This document shows positions 56,208 to 64,000 of a stretch of DNA of 64,000 nt, in pieces. This DNA comes from Madurella fahalii (Eukaryota > Ascomycota > Sordariomycetes > Sordariales), in contig CM056876.1 of NCBI GenBank assembly GCA_029876055.1, forward strand, positions 992,001 through 1,056,000. Reading direction: 5' to 3'. The notes beneath the pieces were generated by a model that worked only from the letters and a program-made list of their open reading frames with translations, searched no databases and was not told where the DNA came from. The translations under genes and the position numbers were made by a program. How positions within the stretch are numbered: position 1 is the stretch's first letter; every line of letters begins with the position of its first letter.

Positions 56208-57008
56208 ACGGACCTGCAGTTGATGGACCGCTGCATGAGCCACAAGGGCCGTCAGTTGCTTCCGGAGGTGGATCTCGATATGATAATGCCAACTTGAAGC
56301 AAGTGCTATGCTTCGTTGATCGTCGCTCAGCATTAGTAAATAGCGTATTATGGCTAGTCGAACAAATTTTGTGGAACTGTTACTGTCCAGATGCAATGTC
56401 TGGCGCTGCACGGTGCAAGGTGCGAGCTCCGCTCCTCAGATCAGGACTGTTCTTGCAACAGGCATCGAATGAGGCAATATCCATACCCTCCATCCACAGA
56501 TGCGAAGTTCAGATGGTTAGCAAATGCCAAATATGAGCATTGCCGTCTAGCGGAGAACGTCATGCGTGCCTTTGAACGACGTATCGTATGTATGCATCAG
56601 CTCATGAAGCGCCGTCTTGCCCTGGTTTGCATGTCCGTCAAGGCACAAATGGGCTGTGACTGGCTGAATATTACCGAATTCGGGGAACATTTAGGGGGGA
56701 ATCAGTACTTCGTATCAGGGCGATCATAGCACTGGATAAAAGGACATATAATTAAGTGACACCTTTGGGCCCGACAAACCTATCGTTTACCCGTTTTTCT
56801 GCATGTGTAGGTGCACGGAGCACTTTAGTGGGGTCATAGTGAGACATTTATTATAGTCCGAAGAAGCTCTCTCAAAAAATTACGGCAGCCTAGCTGCGCC
56901 CATCAGAGTCGGGTGATGGCCGCTCCGTCGTACAACGTATAAAATGTCAATCGCCGGGCGCTGGGCTGCCCACTGTGCTTACTCGCTAATACTCCCCGAT
57001 AATCCACC
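56208..57008. other. intergenic, promoter of the GH5 gene at its right end
   Basis: A 112-codon plus frame at 56391-56729 has several Cys but no signal peptide or splice support and is not called. TATAAAAT at 56938-56945 lies about 65 bp before the GH5 ATG. Confidence 0.5.
56938..56945 (+). promoter_or_regulatory. TATA box of the GH5 gene
   Basis: TATAAAAT, about 65 bp upstream of ATG 57009. Confidence 0.55.
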
Positions 57009-58322
57009 ATGAGGTGCTCGGTTCTCTCTGCGGCTCTCCTCGCCGCCGGCGTCGCGCACGGCTGGCTCCCGCACGAGCGGGAACTGGTGGCCTTCAACAC
57101 GAGCGCCCGCTACGAGCAGCTGGGCAAGCGGTGGGACCCCAAACTGCCCTCGGGCATCACCAAGATTCGAGGGGTCAACTTTGGCGGCTGGCTCATCTCG
57201 GAGCCGTGGTTAATGTGCCGCGAGTGGACGGCCAACATGGGCTGCGGCACTGACTGCTCCAGCTACGCCCAGTCCGAGTTCGACTGCATGCTGAACAACT
57301 ACAAAAACAACCGCGCCGCCGGCAATGCGGCCTTTGCGCGGCACTGGCAGACGTGGATCAACGCCGACACGGTGCAGTCGGTGCACGACGTAGGGCTCAA
57401 CACGATCCGCATCCCCATCGGCTACTGGTCGTACGCCGACATCGTTGACAGGGCGTCGGAACCTTTCGCCGACCCGGCGCCCATGCTCGCGGCCCTCGAC
57501 GCCGTCATCGCAAAGTGCGCCGAGCTGGGCATGTACGTGATCCTGGACCTGCACGGGGCCCCCGGCGGCCAGCAGGAGGACGCCTTTACGGGCCAGCACA
57601 GCGTCCCCGCCGGGTTTTTCAACGCCTACAATTTCGGTCGCGCCGAGAGGTGGCTGGCTTGGATGGCGCGTCGCATCCACACGACGCCCTCGTACCGCGC
57701 CGCCGTCGGCATGATCGAGGTGCTGAACGAGCCCGTGTCGCAGCACGACCCCGCCGGCCGCTACCCCGCCCCGGGCCAGGTGCCGGGTCTTACCGAGACC
57801 TACTACCCGGCCGCGTTGCGGGCGGTGCGCGACGTCGAGGCCGCCTTGGGCGTCGGCCGCGACCGCGCACTGCACGTCATGTTCATGGATAAAAAGTGGT
57901 TGTCGGGCGATCCGCGTGCCTCGGCCACCGTGGCCAACGACGGCCTGACGGCATTTGACGACCACAACTACATCGGCTTCGCCCTCGGAAGCAACAATGG
58001 CGACCAGACGGCCCTGATGCAGAGCGCCTGTACCGACGACCGGCGCGAGCCCGGCGAGGCCTTCAAAATGGTGGGCGAGTGGAGCCTGACGTGCGGCGTC
58101 GACTGGAAGGATAACAAGGACTTTTTTTCGAGGTGGTTCACGGCCCAGCAGCAGCTCTACGAGGAGCCCGGTATGGCCGGGTGGGTGTACTGGACGTGGA
58201 AGACGGAGCTGGACGACCCCCGCTGGACCTACAGTTACTTGACCTACCTGAACTGGATCCCCACCAATGCTGCGGGCCTGCAGCAGAATGTGTACCAGGA
58301 CGTGTGTCAGTCTTGGAGATAG
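57009..58322 (+). CDS. secreted GH5 exo-beta-1,3-glucanase-type enzyme
   Basis: A single exon of 437 residues. MRCSVLSAALLAAGVAHGW is the signal peptide. IRGVNFGGWLISEPW opens the GH5 barrel; RIPIGYWSYAD, VILDLHGAPGGQ, VGMIEVLNEPV (acid/base Glu in NEP), DDHNYIGF and MVGEWSLTCGVDW (nucleophile Glu) follow in the correct order. The C-terminal GWVYWTWKTE is also conserved. Pattern and length match fungal glucan beta-1,3-glucosidases/glucanases of the Exg1 type; beta-1,6-glucanase activity cannot be excluded. It would act outside the cell on wall or storage glucan. GC-rich coding sequence without breaks. Confidence 0.93.
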   Translation: MRCSVLSAALLAAGVAHGWLPHERELVAFNTSARYEQLGKRWDPKLPSGITKIRGVNFGGWLISEPWLMCREWTANMGCGTDCSSYAQSEFDCMLNNYKNNRAAGNAAFARHWQTWINADTVQSVHDVGLNTIRIPIGYWSYADIVDRASEPFADPAPMLAALDAVIAKCAELGMYVILDLHGAPGGQQEDAFTGQHSVPAGFFNAYNFGRAERWLAWMARRIHTTPSYRAAVGMIEVLNEPVSQHDPAGRYPAPGQVPGLTETYYPAALRAVRDVEAALGVGRDRALHVMFMDKKWLSGDPRASATVANDGLTAFDDHNYIGFALGSNNGDQTALMQSACTDDRREPGEAFKMVGEWSLTCGVDWKDNKDFFSRWFTAQQQLYEEPGMAGWVYWTWKTELDDPRWTYSYLTYLNWIPTNAAGLQQNVYQDVCQSWR

Positions 58323-58980
58323 GTAAGGGGAGAGAAACTTGGACTCACCTCTTTTTTACCTCTCTATTAACACATCAAAAATACAAATGTGGCTCCGCGA
58401 TTTGCGCCCTCCCGTTATCTACCTTACCTTTGCCTTTCCGAGAGATGATGGACTTTCCCTTTTCAACTGGGACAAATTCCAGAGCTGGTAGCCGAATGAT
58501 AACAAAAAGGAGGCTGCTTTCATTTGACGATGCCATCACTTCTAGGATATCCGTAGATTGACATCCCGGTAGTGACGCGCTCGCTAGGAAGGACCACCTT
58601 AATGTTTGTGAAGCCCGGCTTTTAAATCCTGGTCATCCGTTTCCATTGCCACTGCTTACTTGGTTTTGTCTATTTTCTGAAATGCTATAGTCACCATAGG
58701 TAAGGGAGGCGGTCTACGCTGATTGGTATCCTAGAGCGTGGGGAAGCCCCCTGTGGGGAATATAACTGAACGGATGTCAGGCACTGAGGCGTGGTTTGCG
58801 GGCTGCCGTCTGCACTTTATTGAGGAGAGCTTTTTGCGGGGTACATGCACAACAGCCTGCCAGCAATTTAACAGTGTGCTTGTCTGCCTCGGCTATTTGA
58901 GAAGCGTGAGAGTCGCTATTCTCAGCTTCTTCGTCGCTTTGGGGCGACCTGTCAGTAGCACGGCACCTTGGATCCACGTA
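58323..58980. other. intergenic, no gene supported
   Basis: 3' flank of the GH5 gene. A 111-codon plus frame at 58738-59073 runs into the inverted-repeat element and shows no domain. Confidence 0.5.
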
Positions 58981-59204
58981 CTGGTTGTAAACAGGTTATA
59001 TTGTATCTGTTATTTGTTTTTTTCTCTCTGTCTCTCTGGCTTTCTGGCAGAGCCGGAAAGCCCTCATTTATAGACTTACTACATAAACCAGCTTACAATT
59101 ACTTGGTGGCTCAGCGGTTGGATTCCTAGCTGTGCTAAGCATCTAGCCTGCAAGCTGACTGGAGCTTGAACCCTACCTTTTGACAACAACCTGTTCACAA
59201 CCAG
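58981..59204. repeat. 224 bp inverted-repeat element with a tRNA-like internal promoter
   Basis: The arms CTGGTTGTAAACAGGTT (58981-58997) and AACCTGTTCACAACCAG (59188-59204) are inverted copies with one mismatch. The interior contains TGGCTCAGCGGTTGG (59107-59121), a very good pol III A box, and AGCTTGAACCC about 45 bp later, a poor B box. It could be a MITE or a tRNA-derived SINE inside a foldback; no clear TSD was found. Confidence 0.55.
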
Positions 59205-59551
59205 AGTAGAATCCAAGGTACCGTACTTCTAACAGATGTTTTTTTATGTTTATCTTACGCACATAAGAGACAGTATACGTATTTAGATTTATTTATTTGG
59301 CCATTATTAAGGCCTGCCCGGACGGAGTGTGGTAGTATGTTTCTACATTGGGTAATTATTCAATGGCATGGTATTTTATTTAGTTATTGAGTAACGGAAG
59401 GAGGAGTATTTGTAAGAAGTGTGAGAGCGAAATTTAGAGAGTAAAAGGTAAACTTAAATCTCTAGTAGTTAGAATAGTAATACTAAAAATATAAAAACCA
59501 AACGCAAAACTCTTTATTTTCGAAAAGGGGACTCATTTTTGTATTTTAGTA
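59205..59551. other. AT-rich spacer
   Basis: A/T-rich, with TTTTTTTATG at 59238 that could terminate pol III transcription from the preceding element. No gene seen. Confidence 0.45.
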
Positions 59552-60120
59552 TGGAGTTGATTGAAGCACATCCTGCCTTTGAACGGAAGATTACGTCTAT
59601 TTCCTCCTGTAAGAATGTCTGGCGGGTTGCACCGACGTTGGATGGAAAGATGGAAGGGTGGGCAGGGTGCTTCAACGCGTTGGCTGGGTATGCGCTCGCG
59701 CGGACACGTTGAAGAGGGTGTAAGGCGTTGTGAAGGAGTTGGGTGTTGAGGTTCGGCTGCGTGAGGCGGTTGCATCACTCAAGTACGACGGCTGGAGATG
59801 CCTTGGTGTTCTGACAGAGTCCGGGAAGCAATACGAAGCAGAGGTGACGATCCTCGTGCTGGGCGCATATGTCGCTGCGATACTCCCGGCGCTTGGAAGC
59901 AGAAAACGGCCAAGTCGTAGACCATTGCCTATGTGCAGCTGACGGAAGAGGAGGCGGAGAAGTTGATGAGGCACCCTGGTGACATACTCGAGGGATCGGG
60001 GATTGTTTCATGGAGCTTGACCGGGCAGAATCGTTGAAACTGTCTCCAAACGGCGCAGGTTTTACTGGCTATATCAACCATGGGGATCGAAGTATCATCG
60101 TGGTCGGAAGGACGTGACGT
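59552..60120 (+). pseudogene. broken FAD-dependent amine/fructosyl-amino-acid oxidase
   Basis: Pieces of the family appear in order but in different frames: HPAFERKITSI and AGCFNALAGYALA (59556-59700), VKELGVEVRLREAVASLKYD with VTILVLGAYVAAILPALG (59730-59900), AYVQLTEEEAEKLMRHPGD (59925-59985) and GAGFTGYINHGDRSI (60050-60100). These correspond to the middle and C-terminal part of sarcosine/fructosyl-amine oxidases; the N-terminal GxGxxG FAD motif is missing. Stops and frameshifts separate the pieces. Such enzymes oxidise N-alkylated amino acids; this copy is dead and 5'-truncated. Confidence 0.6.
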
Positions 60121-60600
60121 GAATGGACACTAGGACTGCACGACCAGCCCGTCTCATCGAGAAGAAATTGGTTTACACGACCCATTAATCCCGAGGGGGC
60201 GACGACTCACTCGAATGCTTCTGTAGGAGAACAACAGCAAGCGCTAGTTGCGGCGACAGAGAAATCGGGAGATATGTGTTGCACATATAAACGTATTGAC
60301 AATGCTGGCCCGGTACATGGATCACCCGGCCTCCCCAATCCCGGCCGGGAACCCGTACCCAGTTCCACCCCTCAGTCCGGGTCAGAGCAGGCAGTGGTAG
60401 GCACAGCAGCAGAACACAACATGCAACGGTTCGACTGTGCCACAAAATCCGGGTACAGTGGCAAAGGATCCCAACTTGCTGGGAGCTGGGACCGTGTGGT
60501 GCACCAGTCAATTCGGTCTTTGGCAAAAGTGAGGCTCTTCACACTCTTTGTTTTCCCACACTACACAGACCGCCAAGACGATCATCTAAAACACTACCAG
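60121..60600. other. intergenic, no gene supported
   Basis: Frames at 60185-60612 on both strands overlap and have no domain. Confidence 0.45.
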
Positions 60601-60602
60601 CA

Positions 60603-60666
60603 GCCACTATAGCTCAGTGGTAGAGCACGTCACACTAATGACGAGATGTTCGATCCAGGATGAGGG
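60603..60666 (+). tRNA. tRNA-like sequence, degenerate (possibly Ile-AAT derived)
   Basis: GCCACTATAGCTCAGTGGTA has a perfect D-arm/A-box. CGTCA/TGACG pair around a loop containing CTAAT, and GTTCGATCC is a perfect B box. The T-stem does not pair and the 3' half of the acceptor stem is missing. It is most likely a tRNA pseudogene or SINE head, not a working tRNA. Confidence 0.3.
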
Positions 60667-60769
60667 CAAGCGAGAGTGGATCCATTCTGTGCCGATTGCA
60701 TCGTGATCCACCGCCACTCTCCAGGGCAAACCCCAAACAAGCCTCTTTCCACCACACCCTCTACATCCA

Positions 60770-62006
60770 TCACGCACTCCCCGGCAACGCAGGCAACCAC
60801 CCATCAATCCTCTCTTTAACCACCGCTTCCTGACTACACTTATTCGCCTCCTCCACACTCTGCCTCTGCAACTCCGCACATTCGCCCTTGCAATGCCCGA
60901 AAAACTTGTCCATCGCGTCCTGCAGCGCCTGGTACTCCCATCCGTTGACCCACTCGGCATAGAAGCCATACCCGGTGTCATCCCCATGACTGAACACGAA
61001 CGGCTGCGTTGGGTTGCCATTGCTGTCAACGGGCCACGTGGTTTTGTTATTGAAGAGCGTCGTGTCCCAGATGGTTTCATAGAGGAGTTGAGGGATCCGG
61101 ACGGGGTGTCTTCATCCTCTTTGTCAGTATCTCAGGTGGGATTAGGGTGAGATGTGGTAGGTAAGGGCAGATAGAAACATACGAATCAGGACACCACCAA
61201 TCGCTACTCTCAAAGGTACCTCTCTCAGGGTATGCAACATGGCTTTTGTGGTCTGGGCTATCGATGGCGACGGCTCTTCCGTCCCAGCAGGTCGGGAAGG
61301 CGGCTGTGATCCGCAGGCCGAAGGGGCATGGTTCGCTGGGGAAACTGCGGCTGGGCTCGGAGTTGGCGGCGGCTGGTCCCCAGGGTGTGTTGTGGCACCG
61401 GAAGGAAATGCTCTTGAGCTCGGCCGTGTTGGGGTTGGGTGTACGCAGGGTGGGGGAGCCGACGAGCATGCGGAAGCCCTTTCAATTCCTCCAGTTAATC
61501 TCAATACGCCGCTGATACGTGAAGGAGAAATTGAACTTACAGGCTTAAACGCGGTAACCCTTCTCGAATCAACCGGTGCAGTAAGGTAAACCGTCATACC
61601 ACCTTTGGCGCCCTCAAGCAGGACGTTCTCCTTAAGCGGCACGCGGTGGTACGACCCGTTGCGGTGACGGAAGAACAAAACAGGGGTCCAGTAGTTGGAG
61701 TAATCGCTTGCGTATGTGCAGGTTGTGCAGGAGGCTACGGCGGATAGGTTGAGTTTGGGGTCCATATTGGCGGCGAAGGCATTGCCACCAACAATTTGGT
61801 GGAGGTAGGGAGAGGGAATTATGCCGGGGGAGCTGAGTCTGTATTTTGTTAGGAACAGGGGTAGGTGATGATGATGCATGGGTGTGTTTGGCTTACGGGT
61901 CGAGACGTTGGACGTTGAGCTCGGAGCAGGAGAAACGCATGAAGTCGTCCAGCGCCATGGCGGTAGAAGCCATGAGCATGGCTGAGAGCAGTGTTTGGAT
62001 GCGCAT
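60770..62006 (-). CDS. secreted DUF1996 family protein
   Basis: Four exons, 62006-61897, 61838-61541, 61478-61183 and 61109-60770, give 348 codons (347 aa). Introns are 58, 62 and 73 bp, and all phases fit. MRIQTLLSAMLMASTAMA is a signal peptide. The DUF1996 pattern is complete: FMRFSC, RLDPLSSPGIIPSPYLHQIVG (with the usual His here replaced by Tyr), GGNAF, SNYWTPVLFFRHRNGSY, GFRML, FRCHN, CWDG and HVAYPERG. Then come VRIPQLLYETIWDT, FVFSHGDDTGYGFYAEWVNGW and a Cys-containing tail. Family members are secreted, often with WSC domains; this one has none. Function unknown, probably polysaccharide or wall related. Two introns end in AAG rather than CAG/TAG. Confidence 0.88.
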
Positions 62007-62697
62007 TGTGGACTCTAAGTTGGGCAGATTTCGGTCAGAATGGATGGTGCCTTACAGACTTTCTTTGTGTTTCCCATAGGCTATGGCATGGCAGGACTGA
62101 TATTCGTTTATGTCTTGATGTTGGAGCGTGTTAAGTCCACCTGCTCCGAGGTTACACAAGACAACTCCATCCCCCGCCCCTGGGTGATGCCTGGTGGCCG
62201 AGTAGGTAGCAAATGCGAAGCAATATAGCCAATATGCCGACCGCCGTACAAAAGTCCCTCTCTTTTACCTACAATCAGGATAAAGTTACCCCACCAGAGG
62301 GGGTCGTCTTGCAAGCCAGATCCGTGCGGAGAAGGATACAACTTACCGAGACTTAGAATAAACCCATTGGTTGTGGTAATGACGAGAGTTTTTGGTGTAG
62401 TGGTATTCTATCCGTGGGATAGATTGGGATATGGGTGTCATCTACGACAGCATATTCACAGTTCTGATTCGTCGTTGCATGGAGGTAAGTGCGGGAGAAA
62501 TGGAAGACATGTCTGGTATTTGTTTTCCCTCACAAGGTCCTATCTTGGCCTTCCTGCCCCGTCTCAACGTTCCACGTTAAGTCATTCCAATCCTCCGTGA
62601 AACCGTCTGATAGAGCAGCAATGTTCTCGTGACTGCCAAAGTCAGGGATTCTGGAAATTGCGATCGGAGATGCCAAAGGAAGGAATATCAACAACCC
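62007..62697. other. intergenic, no gene supported
   Basis: Promoter of the DUF1996 gene and mixed sequence. Small frames on both strands only. Confidence 0.5.
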
Positions 62698-63405
62698 TCA
62701 GATTGAGATTGAACTCGGATAAAAGCGACACGTGCCTTGGCCCATTGGCCGCATCCAAGCCACTTTCCGAGTCTGAGACAAGCCACTGTCGGCGAAGGAG
62801 TTGGCCGGTGTTACTACCTCGGAACTTCCAGATGCCGAGCTTCCCCTTTCGCCGGTGGTGTCTTCAGTGGAGGATGAGGGGGAGTGATTAGCCAAAAGGC
62901 CCTCCAGCATGAAGTCAAGGGCCTTCTCAGCAGCCTCCAGGCAGTATGTCTCTAAGGCATCTTCAGAGAACAACATGCTATCGCCTTGCTGGAGGCTGAA
63001 TCCTGTTGCACGGAGTTGTTCAAGTAGTACCCCCCGTCCACGTTGTCTTGCGTACTCACGAAAGTAGCGAAAGTCATCTGACATTCTCGCATCAATATAT
63101 AGGGAGCTTGGCCTTGGCACCTCAGGAAACAGCCTAGTTGTATGAGACGAATCTGGGCAGTCACAATTGCCATTCCCGTTCGGAGTCCTGAGCCACGGTG
63201 AGCTATGGCTGATTTGCCCTGAGCTTCCCCTGATTCTTCCCTGAGCAAGGGGTGATCCACACGCGGCCGCTGCACAGTCCGGAGGCCCGTTTTCAGTCCC
63301 CCCGTCTAAAGTTGCCTTTCGATAGAACGTAGATAACGCATAATCTGCAGGAATGGCTCCCAGGCAACAAGTCCAATTATGAATGAATTTACGCGTATAC
63401 TAGGT
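62698..63405 (-). CDS. unrecognised coding-like stretch, 5' end uncertain
   Basis: The minus strand is open for about 235 codons from 63405 down to TAG/TAA at 62698. It includes NWTCCLGAIPADYALSTF, DARMSDDFRYFREYARQRG and DALETYCLEAAEKALDFMLE, which look like real helical protein. The only in-frame ATG is at 63084 (MSDDF), so either translation starts there (128 aa) or an upstream exon joins at the CCTAG acceptor-like sequence near 63406. A Ser/Thr-rich tail follows. I do not recognise the family. Confidence 0.4.
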
Positions 63406-64000
63406 ATGCGTATGATATGCCAGAAGGCCCCTTAGTCATAACAGAGCTACCCACACCTCGCTAAGAAATTGAAAACAAACCAAAAGGATCCAATCACGTC
63501 CCGTTAAGGATTTAAAGCCTATAAAATTGACATGCTATGATACAGAAGAACACCGCGTGGGGTATAACCCGGTCGTTAATTGAGTTTGCTGACGACAGTA
63601 ACAACGTTGTTATTACGGCGGTAGAAGGAGAGGGAGACAAAGCTATAGTTGCTTCTACTACATTGATAGAATTCTAAGCTATAGAAGGAAATAAAAAGAT
63701 AAGGAGCTCGATCGGTACGTGAGGATAGAAATCTACCGGCCCTAGTGGGCCCGTGGCCTAGCAACCGCAACCTGGTTGCCCTGGCCTACCTGCTATGACG
63801 TAAGAGGCACATATATATTATATTTCTAAGTTATGAAATCCTCTTACTGGATAAGAATGTGTCGCTTCGGACTGTTTAGACATATTTAAATAACAATATA
63901 CCTTCTCCTGGACAATTTCCACACTACTTAAGACCTAGTTAGGTGTTTGGCTGTGTGATCTGTTCCCATTCCTTGACCTATATGGAGCACACCCCCATAC
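63406..64000. other. AT-rich right edge, no gene seen
   Basis: Mixed AT-rich sequence with ATATATATTATAT near 63810 and a short self-complementary patch (GCAACCGCAACCTGGTTGC, 63759-63777). Probably decayed repeat. Confidence 0.45.

Noticed and set aside
56391..56729. Possible Cys-containing secreted protein
   Set aside because: No signal peptide, start directly downstream of another gene, and no family pattern.
57210..57965. 251-codon minus frame antisense to the GH5 gene
   Set aside because: GC-rich shadow; the sense strand encodes a complete GH5 enzyme with catalytic residues.

Overview
The window is nuclear DNA of a filamentous ascomycete (Pezizomycotina, most likely a Sordariomycete). 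The evidence is short 50-75 bp GT/AG introns, two HET-domain genes, a fungal NLR-type C-terminal relic, secreted subtilase, GH5 and DUF1996 proteins, small cysteine-rich secreted proteins, and transposons whose damage is almost purely C-to-T/G-to-A (the signature of repeat-induced point mutation, RIP). It reads as an accessory, possibly once subtelomeric, region: genes are sparse, repeats dense, and a short interstitial telomeric tract lies at 36711-36738.

Layout. 1-10.3 kb: a gene tail at the left edge, repeat relics, and two HET-domain genes in tandem on the minus strand (2516-4888 and 6589-8786). 10.3-32.4 kb: a 20.7 kb transposon nest. Ty3/gypsy element A (10995-31747, TSD GTTAT) sits inside a minus-strand host gene whose halves remain at 10324-10994 and 31748-32345. 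Inside A are two later insertions: B, a 2.9 kb non-autonomous LTR element (11614-14537, TSD GTTCT) with apparently identical LTRs and large internal tandem repeats, and C, a 10.4 kb chromodomain gypsy element (15561-25995, TSD ATAAC) with one continuous gag-pol frame broken mostly by TAG codons, plus an extra ~2.6 kb coding region before its 3' LTR. 32.8-33.1 kb: tail of an NLR-like gene, interrupted by TAG.

34-49 kb is the gene-bearing part: a secreted beta-lactamase-fold serine hydrolase (four exons), a secreted subtilase with a PA insert (three exons), a 10-cysteine secreted protein, a putatively GPI-anchored protein built from eight Cys/His modules (CEPHGDHWHC type), and a Ure2-like glutathione transferase. 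49.6-54.1 kb holds relics of killer-toxin-type GH18 chitinase tails around a deleted Ty1/copia fragment. 55.8-62 kb holds a two-module 12-cysteine secreted protein, an intronless GH5 glucanase, a 224 bp inverted-repeat element with a tRNA-like promoter, a broken FAD amine oxidase and a four-exon DUF1996 protein. An unrecognised coding-like stretch lies at 62698-63405.

Taken together, the live genes are mainly secreted or wall-associated (protease, glucanase, DUF1996, Cys-rich proteins, metal-binding-like wall protein) or concerned with non-self recognition (HET, NLR relics). Splice sites were inferred by eye from GT/AG, branch-like motifs and frame; no alignment or database search was possible.
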